Assembly: GCA_965214955.1 (NCBI GenBank)
Contig: CBDCCU010000003.1
Location: 185,614-249,613, forward strand
DNA: 64,000 bases
DNA from: Aliikangiella sp965214955
GTDB lineage: Bacteria > Pseudomonadota > Gammaproteobacteria > Enterobacterales > Kangiellaceae
Direction: 5' to 3'
Position numbers and translations under genes: made by a program. Below the pieces are notes generated by a model. It saw nothing but the letters and a program-made list of their open reading frames with translations, was not told where the DNA came from and ran no database searches. This document shows positions 26,794 through 35,539 of the stretch, one piece after another; positions within the stretch are counted from its first letter, which is position 1; every line of letters begins with the position of its first letter.

Positions 26794-28149
26794 ATGAATA
26801 AGATTTCTGATACACCAGAAAGAAATGAAATTTTAGAATTTCTTTCCCACTCTGCTACTTATGGAAATTTGGGCGCATTTATTGGTGCAGGTTTTTCCAA
26901 AGCTGTACTCAACGATAACTTCGACGATATTGCACTTTCGTGGGGCGAGCTATTAGAAAAAGTGTCGGAAGAACTTGATGTCGATTATGGGGATATATGG
27001 AAAGAAGGTGTGGGATACCCTGATATTGCCTCACAGATATGCCAAAAATATAGTGAAAAATCGGGAAAAACATATGACCAAAGTCTACGAAGACTGAAAA
27101 AGGAAATTGCAAAACTAACTAGCTGGTATCCAGATAAAGAAAAGAGAGCAGAGTTTTCTCCACTCCTGAATGAGCTGAATTTATCTTGGGTTATCACCAC
27201 AAACTATGACTTGGTCATTGAAAGTCTTCTGACGGGGAAAAGTGTCCCTCTAGGGCCAAATGATCCCCTCATCGCGCCCAGTGGCATTGTTCCAGTTTTT
27301 CATTTGCATGGTGTTAGAACTAATCCAGAAGAGATAATTATTGCTCAAGAGGATTATGTTGGTTTATTTAGACCTACTGAATACAGGCAGATCAAGCTCG
27401 CATTAATGATTAAAGAGTCCACCATGCTTATTCTGGGTTATGGCTTAGGTGATGTTAATGTACTAACAGCCTTAGATTGGTCAAAGAACGTTTTTAAGAG
27501 CGAGTCAGAAAATTACCCAAATGAAGTGATTCAGGTGGTAAGAAAAGAAAACCCAAAAGAAAAACCTTACAGAGATAAGAACGCAGTTATTATTGTTGAA
27601 ACAAGTAGCTTAGTCTCCTTCTTTGAAGAATTTTCTAAGGTCAGAAAGGAAAAAGTAGACGAAGAGAGGAAGCAAAATAGAAGTTTACGCAAACTGGCAA
27701 AGCAACTTGATGATCCAGATGAGTCTATGATCGAAAAGTTCATTGATGATATTGCATTCAGAAAAGATGTACTGAAAGTTTTGTCAACGTTCTCTAATGA
27801 CCTCATATCTGGTTTTGTTTCATTCTTGAATAAATGCATTGATGAGACATGGGCTCGTTCTGAGCCTAATGGTGCATTTCAAGGATATGCTGATAATTTA
27901 ACTCTTATTCTGGATATATTAACAAATTTTTCTATTAAACAGTTCCCTCCCGCATTATTTGAAACTACGGCATATGCACTCCAGAGGGTTGGATATTATG
28001 TAGGTAATGAATATGGAAAATCATTTGCGGCCAAAGCCGTTTGGGATAATCGGGGTGGTGAGATTTCCCAAGAAATGGTTATTGAATTAAAGAGTTTTGC
28101 GAAGCAACATCATTACTCATATATAAGCAAGTTGTGCCGGGAAATATAA
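26794..28149 (+). CDS. SIR2-like domain protein, candidate defence gene cassette
   Basis: 451 residues. N-terminal SIR2-like NAD-binding domain with GAGFSKAV (31-38), VITTNYD (133-139) and FHLHG (169-173, with the likely catalytic histidine 172), then LILGYGLGDVNVL. The C-terminal half (about 290-451) is helical and unassigned. SIR2-like proteins of this class deplete NAD+ in several anti-phage systems (Thoeris ThsA, DSR, SIR2-HerA). This one has no visible partner gene. An integron attC site follows directly after the stop, so the gene has the structure of a gene cassette. Defence role is inferred from family and context. Confidence 0.8.
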   Translation: MNKISDTPERNEILEFLSHSATYGNLGAFIGAGFSKAVLNDNFDDIALSWGELLEKVSEELDVDYGDIWKEGVGYPDIASQICQKYSEKSGKTYDQSLRRLKKEIAKLTSWYPDKEKRAEFSPLLNELNLSWVITTNYDLVIESLLTGKSVPLGPNDPLIAPSGIVPVFHLHGVRTNPEEIIIAQEDYVGLFRPTEYRQIKLALMIKESTMLILGYGLGDVNVLTALDWSKNVFKSESENYPNEVIQVVRKENPKEKPYRDKNAVIIVETSSLVSFFEEFSKVRKEKVDEERKQNRSLRKLAKQLDDPDESMIEKFIDDIAFRKDVLKVLSTFSNDLISGFVSFLNKCIDETWARSEPNGAFQGYADNLTLILDILTNFSIKQFPPALFETTAYALQRVGYYVGNEYGKSFAAKAVWDNRGGEISQEMVIELKSFAKQHHYSYISKLCREI

Positions 28150-28234
28150 TGCATAACAAAGCCAATCACAGCGACAGCTTTTTCGCTACGGCTTCGCCTT
28201 CACTGCAAAGCTGCGCGTGTTGGCCGCGTTAGCA
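28150..28234 (+). repeat. integron attC recombination site
   Basis: An imperfect palindrome of about 85 bp. The outer boxes are TGCATAAC (28150-28157) and GTTAGCA (28228-28234), which pair with one bulged base; the inner boxes GCCAA and TTGGC pair next; further in, CAGCTTT and AAAGCTG pair perfectly over 7 bp around a variable centre. This is the architecture of attC sites folded by integron integrases. Its position right after the SIR2 stop is that of a cassette. No integrase gene or second clear attC is in the window. Confidence 0.75.
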
Positions 28235-28265
28235 ACCCTCACGGGTCGAGTTCGAAGGAATCAAG

Positions 28266-28757
28266 ATGAAGCTATTAAAATTATTTGTATTGGCGTTACT
28301 GGCGCTTCCTTGTATTGCAAATTCCACCTGCGAAGATGGTGTGTCTAAAAAGATCGGCCAAAGCGGAAATTTGGACGAGTCTGACCGAGATCGGTTAATG
28401 GATGATTGTAAAAAGTTTCAGGACTACCGACTAAATATTGATAAGTACGCAGATGGAGCATATATCCTGAACCCAGGCAGTTTTACTTGCAGAAAAAGAG
28501 AAGATTATGTCGCAGCGTATAACTGGGCAATTGATCGAGGTGGAAAATATTCACCAGCAGTTCTTGATAAGTTTAAATCTTGTCGCGCAATAAAAACCCC
28601 AACTCTTGTGGCTGTTAGAACACAAAAAGACCCAAGCAGCCCAGTAGTAGAAATCGTATATGCCAATGAATATAGCGTGTATTTTTTACACAACCAATGG
28701 GTTCATGGCACAGAGCTAATACCTTACAAGCAGCTAATGAGCAAAAAGATTAAATAG
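28266..28757 (+). CDS. hypothetical exported protein, probable second cassette gene
   Basis: 163 residues with a signal peptide (LFVLALLALPCIANS) and five cysteines in the mature part (TCED, DDCKKF, TCRKRE, KSCRAIK), suggesting a disulfide-stabilised periplasmic or secreted protein. The C-terminal half (VAVRTQKDPSSPVVEIVYAN) is beta-rich. Good ribosome binding site (GAAGGA). It starts 31 bp after the attC site, as a following cassette gene would. No family recognised. Confidence 0.65.
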   Translation: MKLLKLFVLALLALPCIANSTCEDGVSKKIGQSGNLDESDRDRLMDDCKKFQDYRLNIDKYADGAYILNPGSFTCRKREDYVAAYNWAIDRGGKYSPAVLDKFKSCRAIKTPTLVAVRTQKDPSSPVVEIVYANEYSVYFLHNQWVHGTELIPYKQLMSKKIK

Positions 28758-28761
28758 CTTC

Positions 28762-28893
28762 ATGAATAAAGATCGAGAATACGAAAAAAAAGCAATAGAA
28801 CTGCTTGATGGTTATCTAGCGGGAGTTACCTCATTTCCACCGGAAATTGATAAGGCAAACTGCTTGAAATGTATATGGACTCAAGAAGCATAG
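28762..28893 (+). CDS. small 43-residue protein
   Basis: MNKDREYEKKAIELLDGYLA then a short tail with a CLKC motif, starting 4 bp after the previous stop. Helical and charged. It is followed within 50 bp by the IS256 copy, which may have cut off the end of this cassette. The frame is short and its reality uncertain, but codon use and spacing are gene-like. Confidence 0.4.
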   Translation: MNKDREYEKKAIELLDGYLAGVTSFPPEIDKANCLKCIWTQEA

Positions 28894-28939
28894 TTAGGCT
28901 TAATCACGAAAGGATGATGAGGACACCCATTTAAAAAAC

Positions 28940-30229
28940 GAGACCGTTTAGAATTCTGTGTCAGTGAATGCTAAATATCTAAAACGTCATCAAGACGACC
29001 TTCAAAATAAATAGCCAATTGCGACAATGTCAAATTCCAATTTTGGATTGGCATTGTCCATTTCTTCGTCATATTCCCAATGCCAGAATACAGTAATTTT
29101 AGCAGACTATTTTCATTAGGAAATGCGCCTTTGGTTTTGGTGAGCTTTCTAAACTGGCGGTGCACCGATTCAATTGCATTGGTCGTGTAAATAACTTTGC
29201 GTATTGGCTCTGGATATTTAAAGAAAACCGACAAGTTATCCCACTTTCTGCGCCAGGATTTGAGCACAATAGGATATTGTTTGCCCCATTTAGTTTCTAA
29301 CTCATCGAGCGCTTGCTCAGCCGCTTGTTTGGAAACAGCACGATAAACCGGTTTTAAGTCAGCCATAAAAGTCTTTTGATTTTTTGAAGCCACATATTTC
29401 ATCGAGTTGCGAATTTGATGAATAATGCAAAGTTGTACTTCGGTATTAGGATAGCAACTATTAATCGCTTCAGGAAAGCCTGTTAGACCATCCACACAGG
29501 CAATGAGAATGTCTTGAACACCACGATGGCTCATGTCGGTTAGCACAGATAACCAGAAATTAGCGCCTTCATTTTCTGATAAGTAAAGCCCTAATATCTC
29601 TTTTGTGCCATCAAGTTTTAGTCCGAGAACGGTATAGATGGCCTTGCTAACATAGCGTCCTTGGTCTTTCACTTTATAATGAATCGCATCGAGCCAAACA
29701 AAAGGATAGTGGCTTTCTAATGGCCGTTGTTGCCAGTTTTTAAGCTCAGGAATAAGCTTATCGGTAATATTGCTGAGTGTTGCAGTGGATATGTTGACAC
29801 CATACAAATCGGTCAAATTTTGTGTAATATCTCGGTAACTCATACCATGAGAAAAGTGAAAGTATTTTCGTTTCGATTTCATCGGTGAGCGTTGTTTGAT
29901 GCTTTTTAATGATTTGCGGTTCAAAACTACCTGCGTGATCACGAGGCGTATTGAGCTCAAAATTACCATGAGAAGACTTAATTGTTTTGGCTGTAGTGCC
30001 ATTCTTACGATTCGGTTGCTCATCATCGTCTAAATGAGCAACTAGCTCAGCATTGAGAGTAGCTTCAGTCAGCTGTTTAATCAATGGAGTAAGCACTCCA
30101 CCTTTACCGGTTATTGGTTTACCTGACTGTAACTCTTTTAATGCTTTTTCTAAATCAAATGATTTATCCATAATGTGTCATTCCTCTTTTTTTAGAGTTT
30201 AGTTGAATGACACAGAATTTCTAACACTC
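28940..30229 (-). mobile_element. IS256 family element, copy 1 (defective)
   Basis: 1290 bp, against 1292 bp for copy 2 at 55364-56655. Ends are imperfect inverted repeats, GAGACCGTTTAGAATTCTGT at the left and, reading inward from the right, GAGTGTTAGAAATTCTGT. No 8- or 9-bp target duplication is visible in the flanks. The right end lies inside the phosphopantetheinyl transferase gene and supplies its present stop codon. Confidence 0.85.
28971..30171 (-). pseudogene. IS256 family transposase, frameshifted
   Basis: Nearly identical to the intact 400-residue transposase at 55395-56597, but two A residues are missing near 29850 (GAGAAAAGTG here, GAGAAAAAAGTG there). This splits the gene into an N-terminal part (29758-30171) and a frame holding the catalytic core (28971 to about 29855). 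The DDE residues lie in WLDAIHYKV, CVDGLTGF and TTNAIESVHRQF. It is probably inactive, although copy 2 could act on it in trans. Confidence 0.88.
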
Positions 30230-30912
30230 CCATAGAATTGGAGTAATTTACAAAGCTCCCAGTGAAAGATCGACCCTCATAAAAGATGGGTGAAAGAGGG
30301 TCACAAAGCTTAATATTAAAAGTAGATGCATTTTGGTCAATTTTCGTTATCTCAGCGGCGCTAAAATCAAAGAAACTTCCAATTTCTTTTTGAATTGCCT
30401 TAAACAGGCTTTCTTTAGCTGAAAAGGCAAGTGTAAAAGCGCAATTGTCCGCTAGTTCACTCTCTTGTAACAAACGAGATTCATTATGATTTATAATCCT
30501 CTCTTGAATTGAATTTCGCATTTCTTTATCCACAAAATACTCAATATCAATTCCGATATACTTGTGCTGTTCCTTAGTCGCAATAGCTGCGTAAGCTGTG
30601 TCGGCAGTATGAGATATTGAGCCTACTATTCCTTCAGGCCAGACTGGCGCTCTATTGGACCCGATTTGGATATTTCTACAATCATATCCAATTTTCTTCA
30701 AGGCTGAAAATGCTGCGTATCTACCAGCAAAAAAATTCTGATTTCCGTTTTATAACGGCTCGATTTAGTGAAGTTGGACGTAAAAATTTTAGCTCTTCAA
30801 AAAGATCATCACTATAGAACTCACTATTAAAGAAACAATTAAATATAACAAGATCTTTGTATCTAGGAATGTTGACTAGACCTTCTTTACAAATAAAACG
30901 TTTATAACTCAT
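30192..30912 (-). pseudogene. 4'-phosphopantetheinyl transferase (EntD type), broken
   Basis: Transfers phosphopantetheine from CoA to carrier proteins. The N-terminal part (30912 to about 30731, MSYKRFICKEGLV to NRAVIKRKSEFF) and the C-terminal part join in the expected family order only if one T is removed from a 7-T run (about 30729-30735 on this strand), giving the family motif FFAGRYAAFSALKKIG. The later part has GSISHT, IGIDIE and FSAKESLFK (catalytic magnesium and CoA residues). The last 12 residues come from the inserted IS256 end. So it has a frameshift and a replaced C-terminus. No carrier-protein synthase genes are nearby. Confidence 0.75.
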
Positions 30913-31158
30913 TAATAAATGCTGGAAATAGAACGATTTTCAATTGTATTTGGTTTTCTAAGCAAATACTACATATAAGACACGATAGTTACCTTTCTAA
31001 GGGAATAGTTTTATCACATAGAAGAGAAAAGGCAGAAGTTATTTCGGGACATTATCGTTGATAAAATTCACTTTTACTATACAATAGCGAAGGGAATAAA
31101 TTGGCCCATGTATAGCGGAGGCCAGAAGAATGAATCTTTATATTTTGCCGATGAAATA

Positions 31159-31711
31159 ATGAAAGTGCTTTTAAGAATAGCTCCTGTCTTGCTGTTTCTA
31201 GGACTACTGGTATTTTTGTATTCTGGATTAGGTAAAAATCCGACCAAATTGCCTTCACAAAGACTAGGAAAGAGCTTGCCTACATTTGAATTGTCTATTG
31301 TAAAAGATGAAGGACGTATTGTTACGAACCATGATCTGAAAGGTGACATCATACTTATTAACGTGTGGGGAACCTGGTGTGTGTATTGTAAGTTTGAACA
31401 TAAGTTCTTACTTAAGTTGTCTAAAAGAAATGATATTTCATTGTACGGCCTTAATTACAGAGATAAGAGAGAGCCTCGCCACTGGATGGCTAGATGAATT
31501 GGGAGATCCTTATCTATTCAGCCTATTTGATCCTAAGTCTAGATATATAGTTGACCTAGGAGTTTATGGTGCACCTGAGACTTTTGTTATCGACAGGAAA
31601 GGAGTTGTACGTAAACGATTTGCGGGAGTTTTAGACGAAAGGACGTGGAAAGCAGAGTTTGAACCACTGATATTAAAGATGAAAGAGGAAATTAAAGCTG
31701 AGAAAGCATAG
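31159..31711 (+). pseudogene. CcmG/DsbE-like thioredoxin, frameshifted
   Basis: Membrane-anchored thiol-disulfide oxidoreductase of cytochrome c maturation. From ATG 31159 a membrane helix (IAPVLLFLGLLVFLYSGL) is followed by VWGTWCVYCKFEH with the WCxxC active site. The frame ends at 31497, but the family's remaining part (WLDELGDPYLFSLFD, VYGAPETFVIDRKG with the cis-proline) is intact in the next frame from about 31480 to 31711. A single indel between about 31465 and 31490 explains it. No other ccm genes are near, so it is a relic or a translocated accessory copy. Confidence 0.75.
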
Positions 31712-31784
31712 AATCCTAAACGAAATTAGACAATATTTTTCATATTTTATTTGCTTATTTCAATAAGATCCAATGGATAATAAG

Positions 31785-31947
31785 ATAAGGGGTCAGGCAC
31801 ATTTAATAATGAATAAAATAAGGGGTCAGGCACATTTAATAATGAATAAAGAGTATGCTATAGTCCACAACCATATCTAGGAAGATAAGGGGACAGGCAC
31901 ATTTAACAATAAATAAAAAGTATGCTATAGTCTACAACCATGCCTAG
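31785..31947 (+). repeat. repeated GGGGTCAGGCAC ends of a REP-transposase element
   Basis: Three copies of a 33-bp unit starting ATAAGGGG(T/A)CAGGCAC lie at 31785, 31818 and 31885; the last two extend to 63 bp each (31818-31880 and 31885-31947) and run into CCTAG at the transposase start. A related fourth copy is at about 33958 beyond the IS66 element. Such GGGGTCAGGCAC sequences are the characteristic ends of REP-associated tyrosine transposase units. Confidence 0.75.
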
Positions 31948-32133
31948 ACCCGCAAGAATCGAATACGAAGGTGCTTTTCACCATGTGATGAATCGTGGTC
32001 GTCATCGTCGAATGATTTTCCATGATGAGCGTTACTATCAAATTTTCCTCAACAACACTAGAAGAAGCCCACAAACGCTATGGTGCAATTATTCATGCCT
32101 ATTGCTTAATGGGAAATCACTACCATTTATTGA
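31940..32133 (+). pseudogene. REP-associated tyrosine transposase fragment
   Basis: Begins MPRPARIEYEGAFHHVMNRG, the standard start of IS200-like Y1 transposases linked to REP sequences. One extra base near 32057 shifts the frame; in the other frame LEEAHKRYGAIIHAYCLMGN and HYHLL follow, including the HxH metal motif. The IS66-type element interrupts it after HLL. Beyond that element the sequence resumes (IEN) and at once runs into the terminal repeat, so the 3' two thirds, with the catalytic tyrosine, are gone. Confidence 0.75.
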
Positions 32134-33946
32134 GTAATTGCTCAAAAATCGTGGGCAGAATGTAAGCCAAAGATCACACAACTTTCAGAAATAGCTCAAA
32201 GAAACTACCTAAAATAGATCACAGTCACTTAGCCCAGCTTTGGGCATAATCACAGTCATGAATAAAATAACTTCAGACGTCAACAGTGTCCACAGCAAAC
32301 TAGTCTCTATTAAAGACGGAATTATTAATATCTTTGACGATTTAAAGCCTCATTACGGGAGTAGCCAATTTGAGTGCCAACTCTATCGAACTTTAAATAT
32401 TTTAAAAGATATGGCACAGCGCTATTATGATGAAAACCAAAAGCTTAAAGCAGAAAATGCCAGACTAAGTGGGCGCGCTCAAAAGCCGAAACTCAAACCC
32501 AGTGTTATTGCCAGTAGTGACAAAAGTTATCAAGCGTCCAAGCGAAAACGAACTCAGGTCAAAAACCCTAAGAAATCAACACTTGAAGTGAGCCAGTCAC
32601 ATATTATAAAGGTTACAGAATTACCAAGAGGTTGTCGCTTTAAAGGCTATAAAGATTATTATGTTCAAGAGCTTGAAATTAAAGCGCGCCATATTCGCTA
32701 TCGAAGAGAGCGCTGGCAAACTCCAGAAGGTCAAACCTTACTCGGTCAACTGCCCGAGTCAATAAAAGGTAACCACTTTGGTACTCAACTTCGCCAGTTT
32801 ATTCTTTATCAGTATTATCATAACCATGTGACTCAGCCTCTACTGCTGAATCAATTAAGAGAGTTAGGTATTTCCATATCATCAGGGCAACTATCTAACT
32901 TGCTGATTAAGAACAAACTAACATGGCACAATGAAAAGGAAAGATTGTTGGCCTGTGCACTACAAACCAGTGCTTATATCCAAGTAGATGACACGGGAGC
33001 TAGACATCAAGGAAAAAATGGTTATTGCACTCAGTTGGGTAACGAGCAATTCGCCTATTTCAGCACAAGCCCAAGTAAAAGCAAGACCAACTTTTTATCG
33101 CTTCTACAAAAGCACCATTGTGGCTATAGACTCAACCAAGCCGCAGTTGATTACTTGAGCAGTAGAAAACAATTTTCAAACTTTGACTTGATGAATGTTA
33201 AAATAGAACTAGCAATCAATGAGGCATTGACTTATACCAGTCAAAATGAATTCTTAAACTATTTACGTTGTCAGCCCTTTAATCGCTCATCCGATAAACT
33301 TCTGCTTGAAGCTGCGATGATTGGTTACTTGTCGGAGGTGGTATTTCCACCGAACTTAGTGATTTTAAGTGATGAAGCCAAACAATTTGATGTGGGAAGG
33401 AATGCAGCTTGCTGGGTTCATGCTGAAAGAAAGCTGACTCAAGTCCTTCCTAATCAAGATAAACAAAGTCATCAAAAGCAGAAAAAGCTTGCCTGCTTTT
33501 GGCAACTCTACCAATCCTTCAAAGAAGAATTAGTAGAGCCTAAATTCAGTAGCCAAAGAAAATGGCAGTTACGAAAACGATTTGACAACTTGTGTCAACC
33601 CGTTGAGCAATTTGAGTCGCTTAACAAGGCTCTTAATCATTTGCTCAGTATGAAAGACACACTATTGAAGTGTTTAGAGCAACCTTTAGTTCCTTTACAT
33701 AACAATCTGAGCGAGTCAGATATCAGAGAGTATGTCAAACGACGAAAACTGAGTGGTTGCACTAAAAGCGATGATGGTCGCGATGTGATTGATACGTTTC
33801 TTTCATTAAAGAAAACCTGTCAGCGCCATCAAATATCATTTTGGGCTTATCTTAAAGATCGAATAGAAAACCTAGAAAAAATACCCGATTTAAGTCAGTT
33901 TATTATAAAGTGAACATCACTTTGCCCACGATTTTTGAGCAATTAC
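32134..33946 (+). mobile_element. IS66 family element, single-gene type
   Basis: 1813 bp. Ends are inverted repeats GTAATTGCTCAAAAATCGTG at the left and its complement at the right (33925-33946). An exact 8-bp target duplication, TTTATTGA, flanks it at 32126-32133 and 33947-33954, the size typical of IS66. It carries only the large transposase gene, without tnpA or tnpB, like the ISBst12 group. Inserted in the REP-associated transposase remnant. Confidence 0.92.
32258..33913 (+). CDS. IS66 family transposase (TnpC type)
   Basis: 551 residues from ATG 32258; a TTG 18 bp upstream is less likely. A leucine-rich N-terminal coiled coil (NILKDMAQRYYDENQKLKAE) is followed by a zinc-binding-like region and the DDE catalytic core, seen as YIQVDDTGARHQGKNG, VILSDEAKQFDVG with AACWVHAERKL, and a C-terminal LHNNLSESDIREYVKRR containing the glutamate. 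The gene is intact. Confidence 0.9.
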   Translation: MNKITSDVNSVHSKLVSIKDGIINIFDDLKPHYGSSQFECQLYRTLNILKDMAQRYYDENQKLKAENARLSGRAQKPKLKPSVIASSDKSYQASKRKRTQVKNPKKSTLEVSQSHIIKVTELPRGCRFKGYKDYYVQELEIKARHIRYRRERWQTPEGQTLLGQLPESIKGNHFGTQLRQFILYQYYHNHVTQPLLLNQLRELGISISSGQLSNLLIKNKLTWHNEKERLLACALQTSAYIQVDDTGARHQGKNGYCTQLGNEQFAYFSTSPSKSKTNFLSLLQKHHCGYRLNQAAVDYLSSRKQFSNFDLMNVKIELAINEALTYTSQNEFLNYLRCQPFNRSSDKLLLEAAMIGYLSEVVFPPNLVILSDEAKQFDVGRNAACWVHAERKLTQVLPNQDKQSHQKQKKLACFWQLYQSFKEELVEPKFSSQRKWQLRKRFDNLCQPVEQFESLNKALNHLLSMKDTLLKCLEQPLVPLHNNLSESDIREYVKRRKLSGCTKSDDGRDVIDTFLSLKKTCQRHQISFWAYLKDRIENLEKIPDLSQFIIK

Positions 33947-33954
33947 TTTATTGA

Positions 33955-34138
33955 TAGAGAATAAGGGGTCGGGCACATTTTACTAAATATAACCGCTTTT
34001 ACTCCCTAGATTAAAATACTCAGCAATATCTTCATTCCGACCATAACTAGATTTAACCAATAATAGTGTCAGAGAGCTTGATTTTGAAACAATACATTAA
34101 AAACCAATAAAAAAACAACAGACAAGAACTTTAAAGCA
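33955..34138. other. intergenic DNA between the IS66 element and the tRNA remnant
   Basis: Holds one further REP-transposon end (ATAAGGGGTCGGGCACATTT at about 33958) and no gene that I can support. Confidence 0.5.
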
Positions 34139-34197
34139 TGGTACCAGAGGTCGGACTCGAACCGACACGCTTTTAACGGCGGGGGATTTTGAATCCT
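34139..34197 (-). tRNA. 3' half of a tRNA-Leu(CAA) gene, attachment-site remnant
   Basis: On the minus strand, GATTCAAAATCCCCC (anticodon loop TTCAAAA with CAA, plus the 3' anticodon stem) is followed by a long variable arm, the T arm GTCGG-TTCGAGT-CCGAC, acceptor 3' strand CTCTGGT, A and an encoded CCA. The D arm and 5' acceptor strand are absent; homology stops inside the anticodon stem. Tyrosine integrases recombine at exactly this point and leave such a 3' fragment at the far end of the inserted element, so the element should lie to the right (higher coordinates). Confidence 0.8.
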
Positions 34198-34208
34198 TGG
34201 AATAGTAG

Positions 34209-34234
34209 TTACAACCAATTGATATTACTGGATA
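34209..34234. repeat. att-flanking repeat, copy 1
   Basis: TTACAACCAATTGATATTAC and the six bases after it match 40207-40232 at 21 of 26 positions. Both copies follow tRNA-3'-like sequence at a similar distance, so they may be integrase arm sequences of related elements. The rest of 34198-34385 holds no gene. Confidence 0.5.
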
Positions 34235-34385
34235 TTATTTACTTTTAACGGGTTTACCAAACACAATCAATTGTTATTCATTACAACTACACACTTTTCA
34301 TGAACACAAAAAGCACACAAATGAAAATTTGTGTGCTTTATAGCACATCTGTCAATAGTCTTATCTGAGTTCTCTGTCCCTACTT

Positions 34386-35414
34386 TTATCCAACTTTCTC
34401 TTCAACATCATACTCAGCGCTTAGATAATTGCCTTCAATTAAGTTGACGAGTTCGTCAACTGTGAGCTGCAGAGCAGAACCATTTCCATTTGGAAACGTT
34501 TTACAAATGTCTAAAAATCCGGGAGAGGTAAATATGTTTTCTACTTCTGCAGGAATACTATCTTGCTTATGTTGCATTAGCTCTGGGGCAAGGTTTCTGA
34601 ACCTAGTTCTTTCTTGAAGCTCAGACGCCGGAACCTTAAGATAAATGATAGTGAAATCAATCTGTTTTTCAGTCAACCAATTATGCATATAAGGAAGCCT
34701 GGAAAACTCTTTAAACAATGAAATTATAGGGGAACCATTCTGCATTGCTCTGAACAGATCTTCTGCATAGAAGCCGATCTTATAGCCAAGTTTGATATAG
34801 GGCAACAGAAGTTTACCTTCTTTGTGCATATCATTAAACTCATCTTCAGTTTTAATCAACATGTCAAACTCGTTACTGCTTAGCGGCTTACGGGTTGACA
34901 CTTTTCTATGCCGGACAACCTCAATTCCTTTGTGCTTCAACCTCTGCGTCGCCATACCAGATACTACATTCTTACCAGATGATGATGCTCCCGCTATCAC
35001 ATACCAATGAAAGCCTTCAGAAGGGTTCCATTTAATCCTTGAAAAATCTTCTCCAATTCTACGTGTGTACTCATTTTCTGAGTATGCATTGCTACCTGTA
35101 GCTTTTTCAACCTGCTCTTCCGTCTCTTTAACCTCAAGATTGAATTGATACCCTACGCCGGAAACATTTCTTATTATGCTCTCACCTAGACGGGTATTAA
35201 TTGTTGATACAGCTCTTGTAACAGAGTCTTCTCTTACTTGAGTTTTGCCCCATAGCTCTTCCAGAATGGTCTGTTTATTGAGAACTTTTTTCCTATTCTT
35301 AAGAAGAAGTAATAGCACGTTAAATGGTCGCTTAGTAAGCGTAATCTCTTCGCTTCCCTTAAATACCTTAAATGCATTCGTGTCTATGGTAAATTTAGAA
35401 AATTTAAAAATCAT
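34386..35414 (-). CDS. winged-helix DNA-binding domain fused to a guanylate-kinase-like domain
   Basis: 342 residues. Residues 1-95 form an OmpR/PhoB-type winged helix (LTKRPFNVLLLLLKNRKKVL, LWGKTQVREDSVTRAVSTI, RNVSGVGYQF). After an acidic linker, residues 136-300 are a P-loop kinase of the guanylate kinase/PhnN type: GASSSGKN (142-149), STRKP in place of the GMP-binding TTRxP, a TEDEFNDMHKEGKLLLPYI block and IGFYAEDL. There is no membrane segment, unlike CadC-type regulators. It may sense a nucleotide and control the operon upstream. I know of no described regulator with this architecture; kinase activity is unproven. Confidence 0.75.
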   Translation of the reverse strand: MIFKFSKFTIDTNAFKVFKGSEEITLTKRPFNVLLLLLKNRKKVLNKQTILEELWGKTQVREDSVTRAVSTINTRLGESIIRNVSGVGYQFNLEVKETEEQVEKATGSNAYSENEYTRRIGEDFSRIKWNPSEGFHWYVIAGASSSGKNVVSGMATQRLKHKGIEVVRHRKVSTRKPLSSNEFDMLIKTEDEFNDMHKEGKLLLPYIKLGYKIGFYAEDLFRAMQNGSPIISLFKEFSRLPYMHNWLTEKQIDFTIIYLKVPASELQERTRFRNLAPELMQHKQDSIPAEVENIFTSPGFLDICKTFPNGNGSALQLTVDELVNLIEGNYLSAEYDVEEKVG

Positions 35415-35539
35415 GTGCCACCATTTTCATTCTTAATCTTTAAAACTGCAAACTTGTTTTTTATATGTCTAATCAACTTTATTTATTATTTGGTTTTACG
35501 GTATATTTGCAACTGAATAATAATGCTTATTCACTCGCT

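Noticed and set aside
28893..28899. GTTAGGC as the outer box of a second attC site
   Set aside because: The matching upstream box and inner paired boxes are missing, so there is no attC fold.
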